Of a stretch of 64,000 nucleotides of DNA, positions 22,291 through 33,560 are shown piece after piece. This stretch comes from Rhyacophila brunnea. Lineage: Eukaryota > Arthropoda > Insecta > Trichoptera > Rhyacophilidae. Below the pieces are notes generated by a model that was given only the letters and a program-made list of their open reading frames with translations, searched no databases and had not been told where the DNA came from. The stretch covers positions 1-64,000 of the forward strand of contig JAGYXB010001043.1 in the NCBI GenBank assembly GCA_022495005.1, in the 5' to 3' direction. Both the position numbers and the translations under genes were made by a program. The stretch's first letter is position 1; every line of letters starts with the position of its first letter.

Positions 22291-22687
22291 ATGTTTTCTG
22301 TTGGATGTCTGGTTGATTTTTGTTAGGGAGTTATCTTTGTAGGTTATTATTTATTTTGTTTTATCAGCCAAATACTCAATAAGAAATATAAAAGTTAGAA
22401 TCTTCTCAATACTAAAACGAATGCCTAGATGAGTGATTTCAAAACCTTTCCCAGTCACTTCCTTCTTGTCCCGAACGTCTTCAAATCCATTATGGTGTAG
22501 TCCAGTCACTCGGTCTCAGCCGTCCAGGCATTCTCTTGCCCTCATGTTACGTAGGGGTTCTCCGCCTAGCTGGTAGCTCCTACGGTATTCTATTTACGAT
22601 CTTTTCGATCAATACCATTTTCTTCAATGAATCATTCCCAAAGATTCTTCTCAAATACGCGTCTCATTTTCCACCATCACTTAGCCG

Positions 22688-22772
22688 GTTGTCACATCTA
22701 AACTCGTCCGTTTGCAACGTGTGGAATACGTAGATGTGACGTCATTGTTATTCACAAAATACACGTTATTTT
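22688..22772 (-). mobile_element. TIR-2 family fragment
   Basis: GTGTGGAATACGTAGATGTG then ACGTCATTGTTATTCACAAA is the reverse of the right part of the TIR-2 element at 1001-1396. It abuts the K repeat that follows. Confidence 0.6.
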
Positions 22773-22779
22773 ATGGACC

Positions 22780-23045
22780 TTCGCACACAGCTAGAATAAA
22801 ACGTTTTGAATGTGTGAGTGACTTACGAAAATGAACCACGCACTATAGACGTGCAATAGTGTGTGTAATACACCAATATTAAATGAGCGTCAATGCATAA
22901 ACCGAGAGCAATAAATTGTCAATATTCGATGAGTGACGTATTCTTGACATGTGTTTAAATTTATCCCGTATTCGTTACCTGCTTCTCCTTACCCGTTAAG
23001 TATTTCAGTTCTCATTATTTCTGAGTGCCCCGTCAAATCATGAGG
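22780..23045 (+). repeat. dispersed repeat K, copy 1
   Basis: It shares GAATGTGTGAGTG, TACGAAAATGA, ACGTGCAATAGTGTGTGTAA, AATGAGCGTCAATGCATAAA and CCGTTAAGTATTTCAGTT with copies at 25055, 43485 and (reverse) 47555. No inverted ends or poly(A) could be fixed, so its class is unknown. Confidence 0.7.
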
Positions 23046-23094
23046 TTCTGACGACGAAGAAGAAGCGCGACTAAATTATTTGTGATTTTTTCCG

Positions 23095-23516
23095 TTTCTG
23101 GCGGTGCCAAAACCAAATGCCGCCTATTCGATGCTTGCATTCTGACCGTGCTGCTTTACGGTAGCGAATCATGGAACCTTACAAAGGCTCAGAGCAACCG
23201 TATACTGAGCTTCGAAAACAGATGTTTGCGACAGATACTGGGTGTGCGGGCGGTATGACTTTAGGAGCAACGAGGAGATAAGAGAACGCACAAAACAGCT
23301 TCTCATCACGCTGAGAGTGAAGAGGCGACGATGGACCTGGCTTGCCTGTTCTTCAAGCCGACCGGATTCCGGTGTCCTGGAAGGCCGCTAAATACTATCT
23401 ACAGAGTGTATACGGCGGAGCTACGGGATGCTGGTTTGACCTGGAACGAAGCAAGAAGACTGGTGAGCGTCAGGGATTCTTGGAGGCGCCGCGTGGTGTC
23501 CATATGTTCCAATTAA
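23095..23516 (+). pseudogene. RTE-like LINE, reverse transcriptase C-terminal region
   Basis: GAKTKCRLFDACILTVLLYG, then SESWNLTKAQSNRI, ENRCLRQILGVR, then after a frameshift RSNEEIRERTKQLL and VKRRRWTWL, and in a third frame YTAELRDAGLTWNEARRLV and SWRRRVVSICS before the stop. This is the standard order of the end of ORF2 in RTE-type insect LINEs. At least two frame changes and a TGA near 23259 make it a dead fragment. Confidence 0.75.
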
Positions 23517-23689
23517 GGGGCGGATATGGCCAAATAAGGACGTGGGGGGGGACTGACTCGAAAACTCCACCACCCCCTTATGTACGCGCCTGCATGTATC
23601 ATTAATAAGGCGCAAAATTCAGCAGTCCAAGTGCGAGCCAAATTGCGTATGCCATTATGTACCCTGCAAATAATGCTCGCTCCTCACAA

Positions 23690-23940
23690 CAAACAAAAAA
23701 AAAATAGGGTGCCAAAGGCCACGATAAATTTCGCGACCGGCGGGGCTTTAAATGGATTAAAATGGACCGAAAAAATCGTCGGCCCCGATGAGAAACCCAA
23801 ATTGGCCGGGGCGAGGGCGGCGCGCGATGGTGTGCGTTGACACTTTTGGGACACTGATTTGTATACTGGGGTTGCCCGTGCCCTTTTTTGTTGCTTTTTG
23901 TTGCTTTTACCCCCGGGCTTGATTGTGCACCGCTTGTAGT
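23690..23940. promoter_or_regulatory. GC-rich non-repeat island
   Basis: CGCGACCGGCGGGGCTTTAA, GGCCGGGGCGAGGGCGGCGC and TTTTGTTGCTTTTTGTTGCT lie in an otherwise AT-rich tract and match no family found in this window. A frame of 86 codons (23580-23840) overlaps it but lacks splice borders or recognisable domains. A candidate conserved non-coding element. 23941-24360 shows nothing recognised. Confidence 0.25.
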
Positions 23941-24360
23941 AACATACTTACATATTTTACAATGTAAGCATCGAAATATTATGTTTTTAATGCGTTGCTA
24001 TGGTTTTTGGACATGTTTTTTTTGTAATATATTTTCGTATATTCGGTTTCTAGTTGTTGTAACGACGAATGCCGTCATACATCACCTACGTATCTAGTAA
24101 CCATCCACAAAAATAACTACTTTTAGGGGATTACACCAGAACTGACAGCTAGTAGTCCTATAACTAGGAGTTTTCTTAAATTTAATGTATTATAATAAAT
24201 TAAGATGTGTGTTTGTATTATTTATGCATCTGCAAAAATTTGTAAAATAGCCATTCGGACTATTATGATCAAAAAGTTGGAGAATCTTAATCGGAAATCA
24301 ATTCAATCAATGTAGGTATACCAAAGATACCTTTATAAATACATTTATGATTAGGTACAC

Positions 24361-24951
24361 CGGTGGCGAAGGGTGGAGGTAGACTGTAAAGATCCGCCAT
24401 AAATAGTGCACTTTAAATTTACTTTATCTGTCATACATATTTGTTTTCATTGAAATAATACTACAATTATTTTCAGATGGTGTTGGTTAGTTTTTGTTTT
24501 TTAATTCAATTGAACCCTGCTAAAACCAAGCCATAATAGATAAGAATCAATAAATACTCATCTATCTACAAAATACCTAAAATCATGCAATTAAATCACT
24601 TTGAATATTTTATAGATATAATAATATTTTGTATCTGTTTTAGTTTGGTTTAGGCACGGGTTAATGATTTAAAAAAAAATGAACCAACAATATGTGTAAT
24701 ATGTATTCTTAATCCAACGAAAACAAATAAGTATGAATGAAAAAGTGTGCACAATTGTGTCGTATCACCCAAAATATGCCATAACTATTATGGTTTGGTT
24801 TAGGCAGGGTTTGCTTAATTGATTTTTAAAAACTATCCTATACCATCTGTAAATTGTAGTCTTAGTTAAAAACAAATACGTATGATTAACAAAGTTTAAT
24901 TTGCACTATTTATGGCGGAACTTAACAGCTTAACTCCACCCTTCGCTATTG
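24361..24951 (+). mobile_element. hAT-A MITE, near-complete copy
   Basis: The left end CGGTGGCGAAGGGTGGAGGT and the right end CTCCACCCTTCGCTATTG are mirror images over about 100 bp, including GATCCGCCATAAATAGTGCA. Internal segments occur in the order of the family. No target duplication survives. Confidence 0.85.
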
Positions 24952-25019
24952 ATATGCTTACAATGATTGAAAACGAGGCATCTTTTAATTTATGCCAACT
25001 GCACTGACTAGCAGAGCCA

Positions 25020-25348
25020 TACCTATGACCACAGAATAGATTAATAAATGGAATTTCTATAGGCTGTGCCCTAGAACGCTACATTTTGACGCAGGGTTTT
25101 GAATGTGTGAGTGTCCTACGAAAATCAACCACACATGGACGTGCAATATTGTGTGTACCTTCAAATACACCAATTTTGAATGAGCGTCAGTGCATAAACC
25201 GGGAGTAGTTGTCAGAATGAAGGACAAACGCATTTTTAACACGTGTTTTAAGTTTATCCCATATTCTTCCACACTCGAGATCGGTTGCATGTTACTCCAC
25301 ACCCGTTAAGTATTTCAGTTTCCATTAATTCTGTGTTCTTGAATATGA
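25020..25348 (+). repeat. dispersed repeat K, copy 2
   Basis: It starts near CAGAATAGATTAATAAATGG and continues with GAATGTGTGAGTGTCCTACG through CACCCGTTAAGTATTTCAGT to TTCTGTGTTCTTG. It is the fullest copy and includes the CAGAACAGATTAATAAATAG-type leader also seen before the 43.5-kb and 47.7-kb copies. Confidence 0.7.
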
Positions 25349-25387
25349 CTAATGGTCCGTTATGAAAAGTGGCACTATGACGTGTTG

Positions 25388-25418
25388 CCAACAGCCTAAC
25401 TCCACCCTTCGCTTCTGA
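25388..25418 (+). mobile_element. hAT-A right-end fragment
   Basis: CAACAGCCTAACTCCACCC then TTCGCTTCTGAG is a solitary right terminus of the hAT-A family. 25419-25815 shows nothing further. Confidence 0.6.
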
Positions 25419-25815
25419 GGTACACATTGTAATACATAATATATATATGTTTAATTCATTTTTTGTGTAAATAGTTACAGATATCGCAGTAGGTACATGT
25501 AACATTATTTTGATGTAAAATTTCACGCTTTACTGGTGCGTTGAGCCAACAATGCGTTGCTTGCTCACCGAGTCGATTAGGCATTTGCTTAATTAGTATT
25601 TTCATTGAATTGCTAACAGTTTTCTTCTCGCTCAAACTTTTGCGCGAGAGAATATTAGATGCTGGGAACCTTTTGTATTGAATATTATATTGATACGTTT
25701 ATAAAGTATCCACTACATCTATATCTATTAGGCATTAATTGTGACGAAATCAACGGTATTTGGTTTTGTTGATATATTTATTATTAAGTAATATCACTTA
25801 GCCGTTAGCGCAATA

Positions 25816-26087
25816 ATTCTATATACAAAGCCGCTATCGGCGGTTATCGAGGGTAGTTTATCATATGTTTGTATTGCGGTATTATAATTGTTAAAAAAAT
25901 TTAGCCGTTTAAACAGTCATAACTGTCTATCTCGCTCTAAAAGTTAGCACAGCTAAAAGAGGGACTGTTAAAACATAGCACTTATTGTAACAATTACAAT
26001 TAACTTATTGTAAAAATTATAATACTTCAATACCAAAATATGAATAACTACCCTCGATAGCCGCCGATAGCGGCCTTGTATATAGAA
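25816..26087 (+). mobile_element. TIR-1-related MITE, copy C
   Basis: ATTCTATATACAAAGCCGCT and ATCGGCGGTTATCGAGGGTA are mirrored at the right end, giving about 40-bp inverted ends. The order of internal words (GTCATAACTGTCTATCTCGC, TTAGCACAG, ATTGTAACAATTA) follows TIR-1 copies A and B in diverged form. Confidence 0.75.
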
Positions 26088-26596
26088 TAGATGCGCTGAT
26101 TGTATAATAGATAGGTATTAAATCCTACCCAACGGCGTTGAAATAAGCTTTCTCTATTAGACAGTGCTTGTGTAGCTGTAACAGGAGTTTGTAGCTGTAA
26201 CTTATTTATATTATAATTATTTGTACGTTTGTAAATGTGTTCGTAGCAAGCTTCACACTATTCGTCGAAAACCACAAGCATTTCAACACAATTTCATATA
26301 TTAATTTAACTGGCGTTTACGTGTTAAGTAGGTACAACTCCACCACAAATGGAATAGTACAAAACTTAAATGCATTAGAATTTAAATTCAAATTCCATCA
26401 AGTACCTTCCGTCGATAGAATTAATATTCCATTATAATGGTTTGAAACAAAGATTTTTTTGTTAATTCTACGATATTATCTCAGTTATTTATGTTGACAG
26501 CTATTCCCAACTACATCCATTTAGTAAATCTCATAAATTTTATTAAATGTCGTTAAAACTTGCATTTCTGATGAATGGATGTTTATTAATTATATC

Positions 26597-26790
26597 TTCG
26601 GGCGGCTCTCGTGGAGCAGTGCGTAAGGCGCTTGCCTTCCACCCGAGAGTTCCTGGGTTCGATTCCCGGTCAGGACACACAATATTTATGTGTTTTTCTC
26701 AAAGCCTGGGTGTTTGTGATTGTTCAAAATTACTAACAACCACCTTGTTCGAAAAAGCAAGGACATGGTTATTAATAATTCTAAAAAAAA
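26597..26790 (+). mobile_element. tRNA-derived SINE (SINE-1) with target duplication
   Basis: The tRNA-like head has a box A-type GTGGAGCAGTGCGTAAGG and a box B GGTTCGATTCCCGG. The body follows (ATATTTATGTGTTTTTCTCA) and a 3' tail CACCTTGTTCGAAAAAGCAA with AT-rich end. The 9-bp duplication AATTATATC flanks it (26588-26596, 26791-26799). The tail matches the 3' end of the LINE at 34411-34726, so that LINE's machinery probably moved it. It is non-coding and would be transcribed by Pol III if active. Confidence 0.9.
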
Positions 26791-26799
26791 AATTATATC

Positions 26800-27099
26800 G
26801 TCGACTTGTACCGGAACTCCAACATTCACATTATTATGAAAATTTATTTTATACATAGTACCTACACAGCTAGGTAGCGGCATACGCTGAAATATACTTA
26901 TTACAATATTAATAATCAGAATGAAAAAAATACTCATTCCTATAAGTATGCAACTAAAAGATTTCTTACGTTAAAACGTGCATTTTTATAAAAATATAAA
27001 TAAATATCAGTCCCCTTAACTAAGTAACAAAAGTACCTACTTTAAATCGTGTATCGATTTGGTTCGGACCATTACAATAACCGTTATCTTCGCTCCTCC
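26800..27099. other. no recognised feature
   Basis: AT-rich. Nothing recognised. Confidence 0.4.
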
Positions 27100-27340
27100 A
27101 ATAAACACGTCAATAAAAGGTTTCCCACCTCTATCATTGACGGCGTAGGGGCGGGCGGCCCCGCTCACCCCATCCGCTGTCAAATTTAAAAGCCCGTATA
27201 TTTTCATTTGCCACCCCCGAGGGTTGTTTTTTCTGTCTATGGGACGTTACAAATAAATTGGCTCTGTGAATTTATATAACAATTTCCTGGGATTTCAGCC
27301 ATTCCAGCGGATTAGCGAGGAAAATAACGGATGGCCGGCC
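27100..27340. promoter_or_regulatory. candidate conserved non-coding island
   Basis: This moderate-GC block has complex, non-repeated sequence: GGGGCGGGCGGCCCCGCTCA, GCCACCCCCGAGGG, CCTGGGATTTCAGCCATTCC, a GCGGATTAGCG homeodomain (Bicoid/Otx-type GGATTA) site, and GGATGGCCGGCCCCTG. No match to any repeat in the window and no codon order. The enhancer role is inferred. Confidence 0.3.
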
Positions 27341-27722
27341 CCTGTGTTATTTTATTTAATCTGTTTTTTTTTGTACTCTGCAAAATGCAAATGGTATTTT
27401 GCTAAGTGGACATATTATATTGTATTGAATATATGCGACGTCCACCGTGTTCACACGATCGTCAACTCCAGGGCAGAACAACATTCGCTCGTTTATCTAC
27501 TATCAATAGTATCACATATATAATAGCTATAGTAAGTATGTAATACAGTGGAAGTACAAAGTACCTATTTATTATAAAAATAGGTAAATTGAATTTAGAA
27601 CATAATATATGCGCAGACTAATTGCTGGAACATAATATTTTCACTATACAATTATACACAATTATACAGTCAAACAATATTTAGTACCTACCTACCATTT
27701 AAGTACTAACACGTTTTTTATT

Positions 27723-28141
27723 ATCATCATCAGCCGGGGTCAATCCACTGCTGGATGAAGGCCTCCCCAAGCTTTCTCCAACTCTCTCGGTCCTGTGTAG
27801 TTCGCTGCCACGTATTTTCGCCGAACTTTACCAGTTCGTCAATCCAGCGGCTTTTAGGGCGACCCTTTGGCCGTTTCGTACCCCTTGGGTACCATTGGAT
27901 GACGGCATTTGTTCAGCGGCCGTCCTTTCGGCGAGCAATGTGCCCCGCCCATCTCCATTTCAGCTGTTTGGCAACGTCTATTACATCGCGTACTCTTGTC
28001 TGCTTCCTAACCCATTCGTTTCTCTTACGGTCCTTTCGCGTGATGCCCAACATGCACCTCTCCATGCATCGCTGTGTGACTCTTAGATTTTGGACATCTC
28101 TCGTGTTGAGGGTCCACGTCTCGCAGCCATATAGTATATTA
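27723..28141 (-). pseudogene. RTE-like LINE 3' end, one stop
   Basis: On the minus strand from 28141: ILYGCETWTLNTRDV, then MERCMLGITRKDRKRNEWV, WRWAGHIARRKDG, a TGA at 27913-27915, then NAVIQWYPRGTKRP, GRPKSRWIDELVKF and QQWIDPG stop, followed by a TGATGATGATAATAA tail. This is the end of an RTE-type ORF2. The short TGA-repeat tail is typical of that clade. It is truncated at the 5' side and closely related to the copy at 55848-56192. Confidence 0.85.
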
Positions 28142-28388
28142 TAACTAAGTAATAAACTATTTTTTCATTCAACGAATAATTTAGGTACTAGATTTGAAAA
28201 TGTAACACTGTTTTATTGACCAATTACGAAAAATGGGCTTTACCAATTGAGCCATGTGCGTTATATCTAATTACGATGAAATAACTATTAGTTTTTACAC
28301 CTCGACATGCTTAAAACAATAATTGCTTCAATTACGCCTATTTCTCACCTGCGTCAGGAGCTCTTTAAATTTTAGTTATAACGTACTT

Positions 28389-31221
28389 GGGCATTTTCGC
28401 CAAAGTTTGTACATTGCATTTTTGGCATGTCCCATGACTTTGATTGATTTTTTCATAGTTATTATATTATAGAATATTGGAAAGTTATGTATTTTTAACA
28501 TGTAAATTTATTAATTTACTTTACTCGATCAGTTAAATACAACTGTCTGACCTGTATATATTTTTAATTGATTATTTAGATCGAAAGGTAGTGTGTTTTT
28601 ACCATGTCCCACTCCTAAATTCAAATAAACAAAGTCTGATTTCGTGATTAATTCTGAGTGTGTAAAATTAAATTCGTAGTGTCTTCAACAGCTTACATTA
28701 TATATTTTTGGAAAATATACAGTTTTTCCGTAAATTTTGAGCAATATTGAAAAAAATCACGTTTAAAGTGTGTCCCAGGATATTTGAAAAAGTGGAATTC
28801 CACATTCCGTTACCATGATTTTAGCATGAAGGCGAAAAATTTCCACTATAAATATGTATTTTTTTAATGTAGCAACACTTTTGTATAACACTGATCGCCA
28901 TTTACAATTTAAATTGTTGGTGTGTGTCGGTATCGCTATCGGAACAGGTTGCTTTCTGGGTTTGGTCATTTAAGAAGTTCCACTACTGTTACCACTATTT
29001 GTTAGGTAAGAAATCACAGATTTCTATTTCACATACTATACATATGGAGCTTATCTTTCATACAACAGATATAATAAAACATATCGCAGGTTTAACAATA
29101 AAACTAAGCTAAATTTTGGCTTCAACCACTTCTAAAACAGAATCCGTTACTTCCACTCCGAAACTATATTGGTGGTAACGTATATGTGGAATGTAAAAGT
29201 AACGAAATTGAATGCATAAAGTTGGGTTTACATTGTGTGTTTAGTTCTTCATAGATTATAAAAAGTTTTATTTTGTCTGTTCGTATGAAAAACAAAAATA
29301 TTTTCATTAAAAAATATAGAAAATAACCTGACTATATAATAAAGATTAAAAAAGTATGTGATATGTCTGAATACGCAAAACTAGCGCAGATAAAAGTATG
29401 GAGAGATACAAAAACAACAGAAGGAAAAGAAAAAACACCAGACTGAAATAATTGCGAGATAAGCATTGGCTCTGTCATACTCTTTCTGTTATATGCCACC
29501 AAATTTTTAAAACTTCTCCATACATTTTAGGCATAGAAATTTATAAAAATGTATGAAAAAGTATTTTTTTGTCACGTTTAACAGAAATGTGTAGCCTATT
29601 AGATTTAATACCTGGAACTGTAGGTATTCGCGAAATGTCAGAAAAGTACGTCTTGATTACAATCAACCTGTATAGCTACATTTTATGTTGATGAATACAA
29701 GTAAATTTCAAGACAACATACAGTCGAACTTGGTTATTACGAGGAAGATGGGACCGACTGAATTTGCTTGTTATAAGCGTTACTCGTTATATCAGAGAAT
29801 AGGTATTTTTAAATGAGCATGTCACATTACACAAAAAGTCTAAAATAAAAAATTTGGAAACCATCGTAAAAATCCCCGAAACGAGCATGGCATTCATAAA
29901 CTACAAAAGAAGTTGTTTATTGTAATGAACTCGGGTAGGTACCTACGAACTTCACAAACCTTGGATTTTTCAACCATATGCGTGGATACTTTTTTATTAT
30001 TGTCGGCGAAACACCAATAAGGTAGGTACTTAGACACTAGTGTCATAAACGTAATCCGACCCCGGCGGCATCCTGTCCAATCGGATTTTATTGCTTAGGG
30101 TCGAAATGTTTTAAAACGATCGACACATTAACAGTATTTTAGCTCGGTATATACGATAAGTTGCTCGTTATAACAGTGAATAAATTAAATGTATGGCGAA
30201 AATCATAAACCAAATGTCAACAAATGTTTCCTTATTACATCCGAGATCTCGCTATGTCCAAGATCGTAATAACCGAGTTCGACTGTAATTATTTTCGTAA
30301 AAGTTATATACTCCGTGCCGCGCTAGAAACTTGCGTCCGAATCCCTTGCTGATTTAATTTTTTTCATATATTGTTAATTTGCTTTAAAATATTTTTTATC
30401 TGAGTTACAAATAATATAAATGCAAAATAAAAGTTATGGTAATGTATAGTGTGTCAAAATTATTACCTACCTTATTTTACTAGTATTGTGAAATTTATTA
30501 TAAAATATGTCTATTTTAGTGATTAATTTTGATTTGTTTTGTTATTGTGACGCACGTTGAATATATATCTGACTATCAAAAAATTCAAATAAATTTCATA
30601 AAACAAAAATTTGTTTTTATGGTAACATGTAACTTTAGCTTTACAAATTACACTCCGTTACCATTTCGTTCCATTCCGAAAATGTCCCCAAAAAAGTTGA
30701 ACGTTAACTATTTTTCATTTGATCATTAAATAACGAAACATATATATTTTTCCAATAAAATTTAGTAAAAGTGATTACTGTCTTTAAAAAAATAGCAGAA
30801 TGAACATTGATTGGTTTTTTCAAATACTAAAGGAAAAATGCTCTGCCATTATAGACATAGGGTAACGGAGTGGAACGAAATGTGCCCATGAATTAACATT
30901 CAATAATATTTTTTGACTATTTGTACTTTTATTTTTAAGTGTATGCTTTTTTTAATCTAATAGAGCTCTTTTAAGTGATAAAAAGTGTCTCATTCATGTT
31001 TTATAAGCTTAGTTTCGTAGTCACGGAACGGAAACTTATTATGCCCAATGTCATAAAAAAATGATATAAATATTGTATTAATCAATATTTTGCTGAAAAA
31101 TTGCCATCACCAATTCAGCAATAGAACAAGGAATCTGCTAACTATATAAAAATGGTTAATTTGAGTGAAAAAATAATATTATCCAAATTTCAAACATGTA
31201 CAAACTTTGGCGAAAATGCCC
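28389..31221. mobile_element. 2.83-kb TIR element with reiterated internal motifs, 4-bp target duplication
   Basis: Both ends carry the same 26-bp inverted repeat starting GGGCATTTTCGCCAAAGTTT, and ACTT flanks it (28385-28388, 31222-31225). The interior repeats, on both strands, motifs of the type TCCGTTACCAT and GTAACGGAGTGGAACG at about 28807, 29145, 30652 and 30862, with GTCCCA/TGCCCA words and related forms at 28426, 28605, 28775 and 31021. A pogo-like MITE is nested at 29721-30285. No transposase was found. GGG ends with a 4-bp duplication do not decide the superfamily. Confidence 0.8.
29721..30285 (+). mobile_element. pogo/Tc1-type MITE nested in the 2.83-kb element
   Basis: The ends are CAGTCGAACTTGGTTATTAC and, in reverse, CAGTCGAACTCGGTTATTAC. 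TA flanks both sides (29719-29720, 30286-30287). The terminal CAG and TA duplication fit the pogo/Tigger branch of Tc1/mariner. A second pair of inner words (GTTACTCGTTATA and TTGCTCGTTATAAC) also recurs. Non-autonomous. Confidence 0.8.
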
Positions 31222-31225
31222 ACTT

Positions 31226-31980
31226 GCACTCAGTAATAATTTAAATTTAAAAAAATCTAAGGTAGGTCTTGTTCCAGCAGTAGATGGAACTTGGCTGATA
31301 ATGGTAATAATAATTATTGGCGTGTGTGGCTAATTAACAAATCTCTCCTTGTCTGCTTCATTATTAATTATCATTTATTATTATCGTATTAACATTACCT
31401 GAGTAGTAAATCTTGTACAAAAATATATTATGTGTGCGAATATTCACAATTTTGCTTGAATAAATGAACTCGTCAAATTATTATACACAATTGCATTGAA
31501 GAGAGATTTGCAAAATTGAATGTTTCCCTCATTTACACAATATCAAAATATTTGCAGTGAAAGGGGTGTTTTTACATTTACATATTTAAACCACGACATT
31601 TGACATGTAATTTTTTGTGTGAAGAAAGTGCAAAAGTGTTTCGTGTATTTAGTCCAAAATCTGGCATCGCACACTACAAAAATTCTGCGTGTGGAGGTTG
31701 GAAAAGTTAGGGACAGTTTTTGTTTTAAATTTAAATGTGCACGCATAGGGAACCTTGGCCGAGGGGATATCAGTACCTACTTCCCGAAGTTATGTATTCT
31801 TATTCAAGTCCAAACAAGGTCTCCCCCTTCAAATATTTGCACTTTACAACTTTAAGATTAAAACAAATATTTGAGTAGGTCCCTCAGTCTCGCCTGATGA
31901 CCTTTCTTGACTTTTTTACGCCTACATTTTTATGAACGGAAGCTGTGATAAAAGTCTCGCATTATGTGACACCGTTTAAA
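31226..31980. other. no recognised feature
   Basis: AT-rich. Two short opposing frames overlap at 31543-31855 with no domain. Nothing else was recognised. Confidence 0.4.
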
Positions 31981-31989
31981 GCAGCGATT

Positions 31990-33060
31990 TCCAAACTGGG
32001 GGGCGTGCCTCCCTGTGGAGGAGCGAACTGATACAAAGGGAGGCGCGAAAAGTTTAACACAATAATGTAGACATAGCGTCGCTATAGGATTGGTTTCTCG
32101 AATATCCGTTTTTGTCGAAATCGACCTTTTTTAATGCAGAATGTTTTTTTGTATCTAATTGGACTAGAATCATCCCTTTCTTTAAATTACTTTATAATGG
32201 TAATGAATACATCATTCATATGCTGTAAAAATAACAATTTTAATATCTCCATGTATTTAAATATACGATTTTGAAATTTATTTTTCGTCTCCTGAACATT
32301 TGGTCTATTCGGGAAACCAATCCTACAGCGACGATAGGCTTGCAGTGTGCAAGTGCATAGTTTATAAAATGGCAGCTAGTTATAAACTACATAAAACACA
32401 GTCCTATAAAAGTTAGGGTGTTTGCAAACCTGTATGAAGATATGGAGACTAATTTTATTAAACCTCATTTTTATACTATTGTGCATGGCCCCCACAAGAG
32501 GGGGGCTGACAGGGCTCCAGTCTGGGGGCCCGGTGTTGCGGATCGACCAGTTAAGTGAGATAAACACATACCACGTATTCGTTCTATTAGTAAAAAAAGT
32601 CGCCTGCGGCTCTATTTCGGTTACAGCATATTAACATTTTATAATATACCTATGTGTCTGTGTGACATTTGATGTGATTGTGTGATTGATGATAATTCAC
32701 GCGTAGAATTATATTTTATAATTATTTGTAGTGTATTGCCTGACTAATAAAAATGGCAATATGGAAACAAAAACCTTTGTTCAATTTTCGTTGAATCGAA
32801 CTGGAGAATAATATAATACTTTGTCAAGAAAAGCAATGCAAGTAGGAACTGCCTACCATTCGTAACATCATATTTATGTGAAATGGAATTTTCTGCATTA
32901 GATGCAATGAAATCCATATATCGAGCCCGCTAAGTCGAAAAAAATCACTTTGTGTAAAAATGTATTTAATGAAATTAAAGGGGGGGGCGACGCCAAGATT
33001 AGATTGTTTTAAAAGGGAGGCGCAGTAACGTAAAAGTAAAGATAATAAATCGGCGTTTCC
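31990..33060 (+). mobile_element. hAT-like remnant
   Basis: The left edge CAGCGATTTCCAAACTGGGG and GGCGTGCCTCCCTG resembles the usual start of Charlie/Buster-type hAT elements, and GGGAGGCGC occurs near both edges (about 32038 and 33016). The right inverted end is too decayed to fix, so the boundary is approximate. No transposase frame remains. It contains a hAT-D fragment at 32482-32624. Confidence 0.5.
32482..32624 (+). mobile_element. hAT-D fragment
   Basis: GCATGGCCCCCACAAGAGGG, TCTGGGGGCCCGG and AGTCGCCTGCGGC match the reverse of 9124-9268 in the complete hAT-D. The other end is not visible. Confidence 0.7.
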
Positions 33061-33109
33061 AGCTTACATCTTTTGGACTCAACGTGTATTTAGTCGTGTA
33101 AAATTTATC

Positions 33110-33165
33110 GAATACAACCTATTATGAAAAAATTGAGGGTTATGTCCTTTTTCCTTATGATTATG
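33110..33165 (-). repeat. family U fragment
   Basis: GAGGGTTATGTCCTTTTTCC resembles the end of the 3779-4640 element. Confidence 0.4.
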
Positions 33166-33319
33166 ATGTATTGTGTTTATTAATGAATCACTCGACGAAG
33201 GATAAACAGTTTTTTCAATATCGAATCATGAAAAGAGTTATTTTTGTGGTCAGGCATTTCATATCTCAGTTAATCCAGCGAAGGCAATAATTTATCTTAT
33301 AAAAATTATAGTTACCAAA

Positions 33320-33560
33320 ATGGCAATGTATTTTATTTTCGCTCCGTTAAGATCGCGACGGCCGGTATTTGCGACGGCATTGTTTGTACGTTTGCGGTTC
33401 GTCTCGGACGGAGTACTCCGTGCGGAGAGAATGCGGCTTTTCCGGACGCTAATCGATTATCAACACGGCAACGCGGATCGGCGGTTTACGCTCCATGACC
33501 CACATACATGAGTGCGGTTGATCGGACGCCGCTGGAACGTTTTTGCGGGCTGCCGCAGGA
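33320..33560. promoter_or_regulatory. GC-rich non-repeat island
   Basis: CGCGACGGCCGGTATTTGCG, TTCGTCTCGGACGGAGTACT and CGGCAACGCGGATCGGCGG mark a sharp GC rise with many CpGs. A 63-codon frame (33320-33511, +) covers it but has no recognisable domain or splice borders. It could be an unrecognised exon, a regulatory element, or the end of an unknown repeat. Confidence 0.3.

Noticed and set aside
22441..22700. Possible LINE or host-gene fragment on the minus strand
   Set aside because: The sequence looks somewhat codon-like, but stops are frequent and no reverse-transcriptase or other motif could be placed with confidence.
26597..26680. Working tRNA gene
   Set aside because: The tRNA-like head is continuous with a SINE body and tail and is flanked by a 9-bp duplication.
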